Of a stretch of DNA of 43,944 nucleotides, positions 7,719 to 15,519 are shown piece after piece. This DNA comes from Bacillota bacterium (GTDB taxonomy: Bacteria > Bacillota > UBA4882 > UBA10575). The notes beneath the pieces were generated by a model. The model saw nothing but the letters and a program-made list of their open reading frames with translations, was not told the origin of the DNA and did not search any database. The position numbers and the translations under genes were made by a program. Position 1 is the stretch's first letter. Each line of letters opens with the position of its first letter. Location: NCBI GenBank assembly GCA_012735195.1, contig JAAYIC010000076.1, forward strand, positions 1 to 43,944. Direction: 5' to 3'.

Positions 7719-8761
7719 ATTTCTCTTTCCCCACGGGTATACCCCGCTTGCTCCGCGGGCAATTGGTCAAGGGCGAAGAAGGCCGGCTCTTTCTAAAGAC
7801 CGCAAGGGGGTTTTTCCCTGTTAAACTGGAAGGGGAGCCGATCCCCCTCGGGCAGGAATTTACCTTCAAGTTTCTCCGGCACGAGCCCGGACGGGTGGTT
7901 ATGACCCGGTTGTCGCCCTGGGAATACTGGCAGGAGGCGCTCCCTTTTCTGAAAGAGCTGCCGGGTAATGAAGAGGAATGGCAGAAGTTGCTCCAGGCCG
8001 CTCTCCGGCAGAACCTGCCTTTGGAGAAAGACATCCTGCTTTCCCTCAGAAGGTGGGTTTTAACAGCTGAGAAAAAATGGGGGGTCAGCGTTGACCCTCA
8101 GGTCTTTGCTTTCCTGTTAAAGAGGAACCTGCCGGTTACTCCCGGAAGTATCCTTGCCACCCTTTATCTGCTTTTCCCTAGGGTGCAAAAGGAGATCTGG
8201 CTTAACGCCCATGCCTTTCCCGGCAAGACCCCGGGAGGGGAGGACGAAGAGACAGGGAAGCGCCTGATATCCTTTTTCACATCAGCCTTGGCCAAGGCGG
8301 GCGGGAAGGGAGAAGACGGGGCGGGTTTACGCAGGCTCTGGACCGGGCTTCTCCGGATGGCCACCAAGTTCCTGGCCGTCCAGGCCGGAAAGGACGAGGG
8401 CCTCCCGCAGATGGTGGTCTGTTTCTCCCCCGGGCCGGAGAAGACGGTGCGCTGGGAGGGACGGGGCACGGCTGAAGGCGACGAAAGAGAGAAGGGCTAC
8501 TCTTTCCGGCTGACCTGGAATTCCCAGGTTTTGGGGCGAGTGGAGGTCGCCGGGGTGGCAAGGGAGGAAGAGGCGGAGCTATTGGTCGCCGTGGAAAAAG
8601 CCTGGGCTGAAGCGCAGCCGGAGGCCTGGCGGGCTTTGCAAGAACTCAAACCATATCTTGAGGATCGGGGTTGGAGGATTAAGCAGGTTCTTTTTTCGCG
8701 AATAACGGAAGGGGAGGAAAAGGCGGAACCCATGCCTCCCCGGGTCGACGGGTGGGTTTAA
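7715..8761 (+). CDS. YlqG-like protein, possible FliK-type hook-length relative
   Basis: A 348-residue protein without sharp motifs. It has an N-terminal beta-rich segment (RLFLKTARGFFPVKLEGEPI), a helical middle and a C-terminal region (SFRLTWNSQVLGRVEVAG, then a long helix) that resembles the C-terminal fold of flagellar hook-length proteins. Gene order rnhB-this-ylqH matches Bacillus subtilis rnhB-ylqG-ylqH, which is the main basis for the name. It overlaps rnhB by ATGA, implying translational coupling. No other flagellar gene is present in the window. Confidence 0.65.
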   Translation: MNFSFPTGIPRLLRGQLVKGEEGRLFLKTARGFFPVKLEGEPIPLGQEFTFKFLRHEPGRVVMTRLSPWEYWQEALPFLKELPGNEEEWQKLLQAALRQNLPLEKDILLSLRRWVLTAEKKWGVSVDPQVFAFLLKRNLPVTPGSILATLYLLFPRVQKEIWLNAHAFPGKTPGGEDEETGKRLISFFTSALAKAGGKGEDGAGLRRLWTGLLRMATKFLAVQAGKDEGLPQMVVCFSPGPEKTVRWEGRGTAEGDEREKGYSFRLTWNSQVLGRVEVAGVAREEEAELLVAVEKAWAEAQPEAWRALQELKPYLEDRGWRIKQVLFSRITEGEEKAEPMPPRVDGWV

Positions 8762-8762
8762 G

Positions 8763-9050
8763 ATGGACCGGAGGGAACTGGCGGATTTAAAGGCTGTCGC
8801 CTTGCGTTACCGGGAAAAAGAGGATTATGCCCCGGTGGTGTTGGCCAAAGGCCGCGGCCACCTGGCGGAGGCGATTTTGGCCCTGGCCAGGCAGGCGGGG
8901 GTCCCGGTGATGGAAGAACCTGAACTCCTGGAGATTCTGGAAAAGGTGGAAGTGGGCGAGTATATCCCGCCCGAAGCCTATACCCTGGCCGCAGAGGTCA
9001 TCGCCTTTCTCATGCGGCTGGAAGGCCGTTTGGAACGGGGGGAGGATTGA
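8763..9050 (+). CDS. ylqH: FlhB C-terminal domain homologue (YlqH/FlhX type)
   Basis: This 95-residue protein corresponds to only the cytoplasmic C-terminal part of the flagellar export switch FlhB. Motifs APVVLAKGRGHLAEAILALARQAGVPVMEEPEL and VGEYIPPEAYTLAAEVIAFLMR align well with FlhB-C from memory. Where FlhB has the self-cleaving NPTH before AVALRY, this protein has ADLK, so autocleavage is not expected. It starts 1 nt after the preceding stop. Such stand-alone copies may partly replace FlhB-C; in this organism the role is open. Confidence 0.88.
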   Translation: MDRRELADLKAVALRYREKEDYAPVVLAKGRGHLAEAILALARQAGVPVMEEPELLEILEKVEVGEYIPPEAYTLAAEVIAFLMRLEGRLERGED

Positions 9051-9220
9051 GACTGATCCGGTAAAGATAGGTTAAATGATCTGGTAAGCCGGTAAGATAG
9101 AATAAAACAGTGCAGGATCTCTTGCCCGGGCGGGGCATGTCGATCCGTGCACGAAAAGGCTCCAATAAAGGTTTTAAAACTTCAAAAAGAGACTCTTAAA
9201 AAGAAACCTCTGAAAAGAAA

Positions 9221-9248
9221 AACCCCTTTGGCAAGGGGTTGTTTTTTT
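9221..9248. terminator. Terminator between convergent ylqH and redox operon
   Basis: AACCCCTT (9221-9228), loop TGGC, AAGGGGTT (9233-9240), then G and seven T residues. An A-rich run on the other side makes it usable in both directions. The remaining 9051-9325 interval shows no gene. Confidence 0.85.
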
Positions 9249-9325
9249 ACTTTTTCAGCCGGTTTTTTTCAACCGGCCATTTCTTTTTTAGCCGGCTATC
9301 CCTTCTTCAACCGGTGTTCTCTTTT

Positions 9326-11605
9326 TCAGCCGCTTTCCTCCCGGCCGGGCGCGACTAATCGTTGCACCTCTGCGGCGATTGCCTGGAAATCCCCGGCCTC
9401 CCGGCAAAACCCCATTTTTTCTGCCAGTTCCAAAAGGATTTGCCAGTTTTCCTTGCCGCCCGGCGGGGTCAGGGCTTGGGCCGTCCACTGGAGGCGCCCT
9501 TCGCTATTGAGATAGCTTCCGCGGGTTTCCGGGTAGGCCGTTCCCGGCAGGAGGAGCCCGGCGGCGGCCAGTTCTTCCCGGTAAAACGGGGTGACAACGA
9601 CGGTGAAGAGCCCGGGGCGGCAGAAGGAGGCGGGGAGTTTCTCCTCGTCCGCTACTGCCAGCAGGCCTTTACATTTTTCTTGCCCCGCGACCGCCAGGAT
9701 CTCTGTGAAGGCGGCCTGCGGGTGGAAGGGGGCGGCGCCGGGGTGGAGTTCCCCGGACCGGCCGGGACCGTGCCCAATACCCATCTTCTGCAGGCCGTAG
9801 ATATTACCCCAGGGGACCAGGGGCAGCAGGGTGGCTCTCTCATGGGCGGAGAGAAGCTCTTGCAGCCGCCGGAGTTCCTGCCAACTCAAGTCCCGGGTGT
9901 CGCAGACAACAGCCGGGTTTTTTGCCCGGCGGAAGGCCGCGGCAAAGGCGGCAAATTTCTTGCGGAAACAGCCTTCCACCTCCGGGAGTGCCGTTTCCGG
10001 GGCGGCGGACCCGGCCCGGGCGAGGGCTGTCAGCAACTGCAGGCAGTCCTCCCGGCCCGCCCGCAGCACGGCCCGGGCTGCCGGGTCGAGGGCGGTGGTC
10101 CGGTGGTGCATGATTCCCAACCAGGAACCATTTTCAGCCGCTTTCTTGATTTGCCGGGCCAGGACGGGGTAATCCGCGCCCGGTGTTACCCGGTACAAGA
10201 GGATAAAGTCGCTCTCCGCCAGGGTGGCAAAGTCGCCCTTCCGGCTCTCCAGAAAGCGCTGCCAGCCTGCGCCCGGGGTGGTAAAGAGGTTGTCTGTCCC
10301 AAGGTCGCGGGCAAGGGCGGCGGTAAGGAGGGCCGCTTCATTGGTTACATTGGGGGCTACAAAAAAGGCGATGCTTTCCGGCCCGTAATTCTTCGCCAAT
10401 TCCGTGAAGGTCCGGGCAGCGGTGGCGATAGCCTCTTCCCAGGTTGTCTCCTGCAGGGTACCGTCCACCCGGAGCAGGGGCGCTGTAAGGCGTCTTTCCT
10501 TATGGGCGGCACTGAAATGATAGGCGCCCTTCACGCAAAGCAGGCCGTGGTTAACGCCGCTGGTGGCCGGAACGGATGTTTCCATTACCCTTCCGTCGCT
10601 GCTGTGCAGGGTTAAAGAACACCCGACCCCGCAGTGGGGACAGATAACCGGGGTTTTCCGGGTCTCCCACGGGCCCGGCTTGGCAAAAGCCGGGGCGGTT
10701 TTGTTGCTGAGGGCGCCGGTTGGGCAGACCACCACACACAGACCGCAGCTTTCACAGGCGGCTGCCGCCGGAAAGCGGCCGGGAGCAAGGATCGTGGTTT
10801 CAAGGCCCCGGTGGAGGAAGTTCAAGGCGTTGCTTCCCTGGGCCTCCCGGCAGGCGCGGACACAAAGGCCGCAAAGGATACATTTATTCGGGTCATAGGC
10901 AATATACGGGTGGGAGAGGTCTAGGACAGGGGACGGTTCCCTGTCTTGCCGTAGGACAGGGAACCGTCCCCTGTCTTGCTCGTCAATCCCGTACGCGGTG
11001 GCCAGTTCCCGCAGGCGGCAAGCAAAGACGTCGCTGCAACCGCAAGAAAGGCAGCGCTCTGCTTCGTACCGCGCCTGTTCGGGTGTGAGCCCCGCCTGGT
11101 AGGGGGCAAAGCCTTTTTTCCGCTCGGTCACGGAAAGGATCTGCGCCGGTATTACCCGTTCTTTCTTTTCGAACTCTTGAAATTCTGCCGGGTCCAGCTC
11201 TTCCAGGTTTCCTTTCCGGCAGTTGTAACAGGCGGCCTCGCCGGTTACCGGTTCACCCCGGAGGTACTGGCCGATGGCAAGGGCGGCGATCCTGCCCGCG
11301 GCCACCGCTTCCACGACCGTTGCCGGGCCGCTGACACAGTCGCCGCCGGCAAAAACCCCCGGGACCGGGGTGGCCATGGTTACAGGGTCGGCCTGGATCC
11401 ACCCGCCGTCCAGCGGGAGAAGGTTTTCCCCGGGTGCGCCCTGCCCATTGCCCGCCTCCCCCTGTAACGAAGTTTCATCAAGTACCTGGCCGATGGCGAG
11501 GATGACGCGGTCGGCGGGAAGGAGAAACTCCGAATTTTCCAGGGGGACCGGGCGCCGGCGGCCGCTGGCATCCGGCTCGCCCAGGGTCATTTTGATTAGT
11601 TCCAA
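9326..11605 (-). CDS. Stn/NfnB-NuoG-like redox fusion, C-terminal part after internal amber
   Basis: Continuation, in the same frame, of the gene starting at 12784. It completes the GltD/NfnB-type FAD-NAD(P) domain (PADRVILAIGQ, GVFAGGDCVSGPATVVEAVAAGR, residues about 30-110 of this part). It then has CxxC/Cys-rich segments (CYNC; CLSCGCSDVFAC), a two-cluster ferredoxin domain (KCILCGLCVRAC near 242; CESCGLCVVVCP near 284) and a molybdopterin-oxidoreductase [4Fe-4S] motif (CPHCGVGC...LLCVKG, 322-359). A shortened molybdopterin fold ends in ETRGSYLNSEGRLQW. The position where formate dehydrogenases carry the catalytic Cys/Sec reads TTPGAGWQRF, and the surrounding insertion is missing, so catalysis at Mo/W is unlikely, as in NuoG. 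A start at ATG11605 has no ribosome site; production needs readthrough or a corrected sequence. Confidence 0.8.
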   Translation of the reverse strand: MELIKMTLGEPDASGRRRPVPLENSEFLLPADRVILAIGQVLDETSLQGEAGNGQGAPGENLLPLDGGWIQADPVTMATPVPGVFAGGDCVSGPATVVEAVAAGRIAALAIGQYLRGEPVTGEAACYNCRKGNLEELDPAEFQEFEKKERVIPAQILSVTERKKGFAPYQAGLTPEQARYEAERCLSCGCSDVFACRLRELATAYGIDEQDRGRFPVLRQDREPSPVLDLSHPYIAYDPNKCILCGLCVRACREAQGSNALNFLHRGLETTILAPGRFPAAAACESCGLCVVVCPTGALSNKTAPAFAKPGPWETRKTPVICPHCGVGCSLTLHSSDGRVMETSVPATSGVNHGLLCVKGAYHFSAAHKERRLTAPLLRVDGTLQETTWEEAIATAARTFTELAKNYGPESIAFFVAPNVTNEAALLTAALARDLGTDNLFTTPGAGWQRFLESRKGDFATLAESDFILLYRVTPGADYPVLARQIKKAAENGSWLGIMHHRTTALDPAARAVLRAGREDCLQLLTALARAGSAAPETALPEVEGCFRKKFAAFAAAFRRAKNPAVVCDTRDLSWQELRRLQELLSAHERATLLPLVPWGNIYGLQKMGIGHGPGRSGELHPGAAPFHPQAAFTEILAVAGQEKCKGLLAVADEEKLPASFCRPGLFTVVVTPFYREELAAAGLLLPGTAYPETRGSYLNSEGRLQWTAQALTPPGGKENWQILLELAEKMGFCREAGDFQAIAAEVQRLVAPGREESG
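10922..10981. repeat. Two-copy 30-bp palindromic repeat inside coding sequence
   Basis: Two adjacent 30-bp units each begin TAGGACAGGG and end CCCTGTCTTGC. The 21-nt cores at 10925-10945 and 10955-10975 are exact reverse complements of each other, and each is itself nearly palindromic (GACAGGG...CCCTGTC). The 60 bp add 20 codons in frame to the linker before the ferredoxin domain, encoding Arg/Asp/Pro-rich residues. It resembles the short palindromic REP-type elements scattered in many genomes. Confidence 0.85.
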
Positions 11606-11641
11606 CTGCTTTTCGGCGTCACGGTACCGCGTGGGGTTGGC

Positions 11642-12784
11642 CTAAAACTGAAAGGCTACGCCTTCTTCCTTGGCTTCGGCAATTTCCTCGACGGCGGCGG
11701 GCATTTCCTTCTCCGTCCGCCGGTAGACGATGGTGACGCTCTCCGCTCCCAGGCGGACGGCGGTCCTGGCCGCGTCAATCGCGGTGTTCCCGCCGCCGAC
11801 CACCACCACCCGGTGGCCGGCTTTGACTAAACCGGCCTGCGGATCCCTCAAAAATTCCAGGGCGGAGCAGACCGCAGGGGGCTCCCCGCCTTCCAGCCGT
11901 ATATCGCGGCCCAGTTGGGCGCCGATCCCGACAAAGATGGCATCGTAGCCTTCCCGGCGGAGGGTTTCGATGGTAAAATCCTTGCCCATCGCCGTTTGGA
12001 GGCGAAGGTCAATCCCCACGCTCAGGATCTCTTCGATCTCCCGGTTTAAGACCTCTTTCGGGAGGCGGTATTCGGGGATCCCGTAGCGGAGCATGCCGCC
12101 GGCTTCCTTTTCCGCTTCAAAGACGGTGACCCGGTGGCCCATAAGACGCAGGTAGTAAGCGGCGGTCAGGCCGGCGGGGCCCGCGCCGACAACCGCCACC
12201 TGTTTGCCGGTCTCCGGGAGCGGGGTGACAGGGTTGGACTCTCCGGATTCGGCGTCCTCATCACCGGCGTATTGCTTTAAGGCGCAGATCGCCACCGGTT
12301 TATCCACAAGATTGCGCCGGCATTCGGTTTCACAAAAACGGGTACAGACGCGCCCGACCGAAGACGGGACGGGGAGTTTCTCCCGGATTAGCCGGGCGGC
12401 CTCCCCGGGGTTGCCATTGGCGAGATGGGCGATGAAACCCTGGATATCAATCCCGGCCGGGCAGGCCAGTTGGCACGGGGCGACACAGTCACCATAATGG
12501 TAGGCGAGGAGCAGTTCCAGGGCAAGGCGGCGCAGCCGGGTTATGGTTGCACTGTCGGTCCGGACCACCATCCCGTCGGTTGCCTGTGTGGTGCAGGCGG
12601 TAACGGGTTTGGGCGCCCCGTTAATCTCCACAAAGCAGAGGCGGCAGGCGCCAAAAGGCTTAACCCGCGGGTCATGGCAGAGGTTGGGGATATCGATCCC
12701 TGCCTCTTGAGCTGCTGCCAGGACGGTGGTTCCCTTCTTAACCGTTACCCTGGTTCCGTCGATTGTCAATGTTACTGTTGCCAT
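11642..12784 (-). CDS. Stn/NfnB-NuoG-like redox fusion, N-terminal part up to internal amber
   Basis: First 380 residues of a 1152-codon fusion. A [2Fe-2S] ferredoxin domain carries C36, C47, C50 and C64. A GltD/NfnB-type N-terminal iron-sulfur domain follows (DCVAPCQLACPAGIDIQGFI, 99-118; VCTRFCETECRRNL, 147-159). The FAD-binding VVGAGPAGLTAAYYLR (198-213) and NADPH-binding VVVGGGNTAIDAAR (327-340) come next. Codon 381 (11644-11642) is TAG where relatives have a hydrophobic residue (FQF-x-ANPTRY, compare FxFLxxP). The frame stays open for 771 further codons. ATG12784 is used because GGGAGAGGGAG lies just upstream. With NuoE- and NuoF-like partners, the set resembles StnABC, the electron-bifurcating NADPH:NAD/ferredoxin transhydrogenase of Sporomusa; function is inferred. 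Confidence 0.82.
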   Translation of the reverse strand: MATVTLTIDGTRVTVKKGTTVLAAAQEAGIDIPNLCHDPRVKPFGACRLCFVEINGAPKPVTACTTQATDGMVVRTDSATITRLRRLALELLLAYHYGDCVAPCQLACPAGIDIQGFIAHLANGNPGEAARLIREKLPVPSSVGRVCTRFCETECRRNLVDKPVAICALKQYAGDEDAESGESNPVTPLPETGKQVAVVGAGPAGLTAAYYLRLMGHRVTVFEAEKEAGGMLRYGIPEYRLPKEVLNREIEEILSVGIDLRLQTAMGKDFTIETLRREGYDAIFVGIGAQLGRDIRLEGGEPPAVCSALEFLRDPQAGLVKAGHRVVVVGGGNTAIDAARTAVRLGAESVTIVYRRTEKEMPAAVEEIAEAKEEGVAFQF

Positions 12785-12785
12785 C

Positions 12786-14648
12786 TTACTCCCTCTCCCC
12801 GGAAGCTGTGGTCGTATTGGCATTGGTGTCTGCGGTGTGCGTGTCCTGCCCTTCGGAAATGGTGATTATCGCATCAAAATGGCAGGTACTGAGGCACAAG
12901 CCGCAACGGATACAGACCGTTTCATCCAGGTGGTAAGGCCGGCGCCTCTCACCGGAAATGGCCTGCACCGGACAGATTCTGGTACAGAGACCACAGCCTG
13001 TGCATGTTTCCGTTTCAATTCTGTAGACAATTAAATCTTTGCAGATCCGGGCCGGACAGCGTTTCTCGTTAATATGGGCGTCGTATTCATCCCGGAAATA
13101 ACGGATCGTTGTAAGAACGGGGTTGGGCGCGGTTTGCCCCAGGCCGCAGAGGGAACCGTCTTTAATTGCCTCTCCCAGTTCTTCCAGGCGCTTAAGATCA
13201 CCGGGGCGGCCCTTCCCCCGGCAGATCCGGTCCAAGGTCGCCAGCATCAGCGGGGTGCCGTTGCGGCAAAAAGTACATTTGCCACAGGATTCTTCAGTGG
13301 TGAAATTTAAAAAGAAACGCGCCACATCAACCATGCAGGTCTCATCATCCATGACCAACAGGCCCCCGGAACCCATAATCGCGCCGATTTCTGCCAGCGA
13401 CTCGTAATCTACGGGTGTTTCCGCCAGGCTGGCCGGGATGCAACCGCCGGAAGGACCGCCGGTCTGGACGGCCTTGAAAGGCTTGTCGCCGGCGATCCCC
13501 CCGCCGATGGCAAAGACGATCTCCCGGATGGAGATGCCCATCGGCACTTCAATCAAGCCGCTGCGCCGGACCTTGCCGGCGAGGGCGAAGACTTTCGTTC
13601 CCTTACTTTTTTCCGTACCGCAGTTTTTATATACCTCCGGCCCCAATTCGAAGATGCGGGCCACATTGGCCAAGGTCTCGACATTATTGATGCCCGTGGG
13701 TTTTCCCCAGCGCCCTTCCTGCGCCGGGTAGGGAGGGCGCGGCCGCGGCATCCCCCGTTTCCCCTCGATACTGGCGAGGAGGGCGGTCTCTTCCCCGCAG
13801 ACAAAGGCCCCTGCGCCTTCCCGGATATGGATGTGAAAGGAAAAGCCGGAGCCGAGGATATTCTCACCCAGGTAGTTTCGTTCCTCCATCTGGGCGATGG
13901 CCAGGCGCAGGCGTTGCACGGCCAGGGGATATTCGGCCCGGATATAGATATACCCTTCATTGCTGCCGATCGCATAGCCGGCGATGATCATCCCCTCCAA
14001 CACGCTGTGGGGGTCGCTCTCCAGGATACTGCGGTCCATAAACGCCCCGGGATCGCCCTCGTCGGCATTGCAAACCACATATTTGGGAGCGCCCGGCGAC
14101 TGGCGGGTAAAACGCCATTTCAAAAAGGTCGGGAAGCCGGCGCCGCCCCGCCCGCGCAGGCCGGACTCTTCAAGCGTGGCGATGACCTCTTCCGGAGTCA
14201 GCGATGCCAGTACTTTTTGTAGCCCCCGGTACCCGCCGGCCTTCACGTAGCTGCCGATATCCTCCGGATCGATTTTTCCGCTGTTTTTCAGGAGGATCCG
14301 GTGCTGGCGGGTGAGGTAATCCTGTTCCCGCCCGGTAATGACATCCGAATAAACAACCCAGTCGTTACAAGGCCGGCCGGCTCCCAGGTGTTCCTCGAGG
14401 ATACGGCGGGCTTTTTCCAGGTCGACTTCACCATATAAATAGACCCCTTCCTCATCTTCCACCTCGACGAGGGGTTCACAAAAACACATGCCGATACAAC
14501 CTGTCCGGATCAGAGTGAAACTCTTCTCCGGCATCTTTGCCAGTTCCGAACAGAAAAAATTATAAACCGGACGGGCGCCGGCGGCAATACCGCAACTGGC
14601 CAGCCCGACACGGACAATTCTCTTTTTTGCTGTTGCGACACGTTTCAT
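12786..14648 (-). CDS. NuoF/HydB/StnB-like NADH-binding flavoprotein subunit
   Basis: 620-residue diaphorase subunit of a soluble NADH-linked redox complex. An N-terminal thioredoxin-like [2Fe-2S] domain has Cys at about 19, 51 and 55. The FMN site is GLRGRGGAGFPTFLKW (163-178), the NADH site is YVVCNADEGDPGAF (190-203), and the N3-type cluster is ESCGKCTFCRNGT (453-465) plus C501. Two [4Fe-4S] ferredoxin motifs (CTGCGLCTRICP, 549-560; CIRCGLCLSTC, 579-589) end the domain order. This full layout is that of electron-bifurcating HydB/StnB-type proteins rather than complex I NuoF. A Thr/Asn-rich tail (TADTNANTTTASG) follows. The gene shares one base with the stop of the NuoE-like gene, and the fusion starts 1 nt after its own stop, so the operon is tightly coupled. 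Confidence 0.93.
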   Translation of the reverse strand: MKRVATAKKRIVRVGLASCGIAAGARPVYNFFCSELAKMPEKSFTLIRTGCIGMCFCEPLVEVEDEEGVYLYGEVDLEKARRILEEHLGAGRPCNDWVVYSDVITGREQDYLTRQHRILLKNSGKIDPEDIGSYVKAGGYRGLQKVLASLTPEEVIATLEESGLRGRGGAGFPTFLKWRFTRQSPGAPKYVVCNADEGDPGAFMDRSILESDPHSVLEGMIIAGYAIGSNEGYIYIRAEYPLAVQRLRLAIAQMEERNYLGENILGSGFSFHIHIREGAGAFVCGEETALLASIEGKRGMPRPRPPYPAQEGRWGKPTGINNVETLANVARIFELGPEVYKNCGTEKSKGTKVFALAGKVRRSGLIEVPMGISIREIVFAIGGGIAGDKPFKAVQTGGPSGGCIPASLAETPVDYESLAEIGAIMGSGGLLVMDDETCMVDVARFFLNFTTEESCGKCTFCRNGTPLMLATLDRICRGKGRPGDLKRLEELGEAIKDGSLCGLGQTAPNPVLTTIRYFRDEYDAHINEKRCPARICKDLIVYRIETETCTGCGLCTRICPVQAISGERRRPYHLDETVCIRCGLCLSTCHFDAIITISEGQDTHTADTNANTTTASGERE

Positions 14649-15244
14649 CAGGACAACCGCCCCTCTTTATTTTGCGGACTCACATTATTCTGCGGACCTG
14701 CTTTGTCTTCCACACCTTTTTTATTCTGCGTCTCTTTTTTCTTTTGCCCGGCCCCGCCCCGCACCAGCCGGACGGCCTTCTCCGGGGTCAAACGGCCGAA
14801 GGTCTCGCCGTTGATTGTTATCACCGGAGCCAGGCTGCAACAGCCCAGGCAGGCCACTTTTTCAATGGTATATTTCTGATCCGGGCTGGTATCGCCCTCT
14901 TCAATCCCAAGCTCCCGGCGGAGCGCCGCGGTGATCTCTTCCGCTCCCGCCAGGTGGCAGGCGGTGCCGTGGCAGACCTGGATCAGGTTTTCGCCGATGG
15001 GGTGGAGACGAAATTGTGAGTAAAAAGTAGCGATACTATAGAGTTCACTCCCGCATAATCCGGTCAAGGCAGCGACCCGCGGTAAGAGCTCGGGGGGGAT
15101 ATACCCGAATTCTTTCTGGATTTCCTGGAGGACCGGTATTGCCGTCTCCTGCCCACGGCCCAGGCGGCGGATGAGTTGGTCAATCCTCTCGCGGAGCGGA
15201 CCGCCGGGTTGCAAATAGGCTACCTTCTCGGCTGTACCGGCCAT
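14648..15244 (-). CDS. NuoE/HydC/StnC-like [2Fe-2S] subunit
   Basis: Thioredoxin-fold subunit carrying one [2Fe-2S] cluster that passes electrons to or from the flavoprotein. Ligands are visible in CHGTACHLAG and in CLGCCSLAPVITINGE. The N-terminal helical region (REIQKEFGYIPPELLPRVA, read as QEIQKEFGYIP) is typical of NuoE. The core ends near residue 163 (VRLVRGGAG). The last ~35 residues (QKKKETQNKKG..., PQNNVSPQNKEG) are low-complexity and come from a DNA stretch of degenerate repeats, so the tail is probably a recent addition. It is the second gene of the minus-strand operon, 2 nt after the Lrp-like gene. Confidence 0.93.
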   Translation of the reverse strand: MAGTAEKVAYLQPGGPLRERIDQLIRRLGRGQETAIPVLQEIQKEFGYIPPELLPRVAALTGLCGSELYSIATFYSQFRLHPIGENLIQVCHGTACHLAGAEEITAALRRELGIEEGDTSPDQKYTIEKVACLGCCSLAPVITINGETFGRLTPEKAVRLVRGGAGQKKKETQNKKGVEDKAGPQNNVSPQNKEGRLS

Positions 15245-15246
15245 TA

Positions 15247-15519
15247 TTACCCCTCCCCCGGGTGCGGGGTCTGACGGTCAAAAAGGTCAACAACCCGCAG
15301 TGTAGTGAGCTTTTCTACCCAGGGCAATCCGGTGATTTTGGCGGTGATCTCCTCCAGGCCTGATGGGGTTTCGACCGTTACCACCAGGTCAAACTCGCCG
15401 GCCACCGGCTCCACATAGTCAACGTCCGGGAGTTCTTCCAGTTCCAGCAGGCCGTTGCGGAGATCATCCCGGTCGGTTTCACTTTTTACCTTGACTAAGA
15501 AATATGCTCGCAAGCCCAT
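15247..15519 (-). CDS. Stand-alone Lrp/AsnC ligand-binding (RAM) domain protein
   Basis: A 90-residue protein matching only the C-terminal effector-binding and dimerisation half of Lrp/AsnC regulators: AYFLVKVKSETDRDDL, YVEPVAGEFDLVVTVET and LTTLRVVDLF form the alternating beta-alpha-beta pattern. No helix-turn-helix is present, so it cannot bind DNA alone. Being the first gene of the redox operon, it may sense an amino acid or nucleotide and act on a partner regulator or on the enzyme itself, which is inference. ATG15519 has AAAGG adjacent and AAGGAG (15533-15538 on the complement) somewhat farther upstream. Confidence 0.85.
   Translation of the reverse strand: MGLRAYFLVKVKSETDRDDLRNGLLELEELPDVDYVEPVAGEFDLVVTVETPSGLEEITAKITGLPWVEKLTTLRVVDLFDRQTPHPGEG

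Noticed and set aside
9362-10615. Long plus-strand open frame (417 codons)
   Set aside because: Lies opposite the well-supported redox fusion gene; Gly/Arg/Pro-rich translation typical of an antisense frame in GC-rich DNA.
9326-11605. Selenocysteine formate dehydrogenase
   Set aside because: No in-frame TGA in the molybdopterin domain, and the active-site segment itself is missing.
11642-11644. Pyrrolysine codon in the redox fusion
   Set aside because: The position corresponds to an ordinary hydrophobic residue in relatives and the family is not known to use pyrrolysine; mutation or error is simpler.
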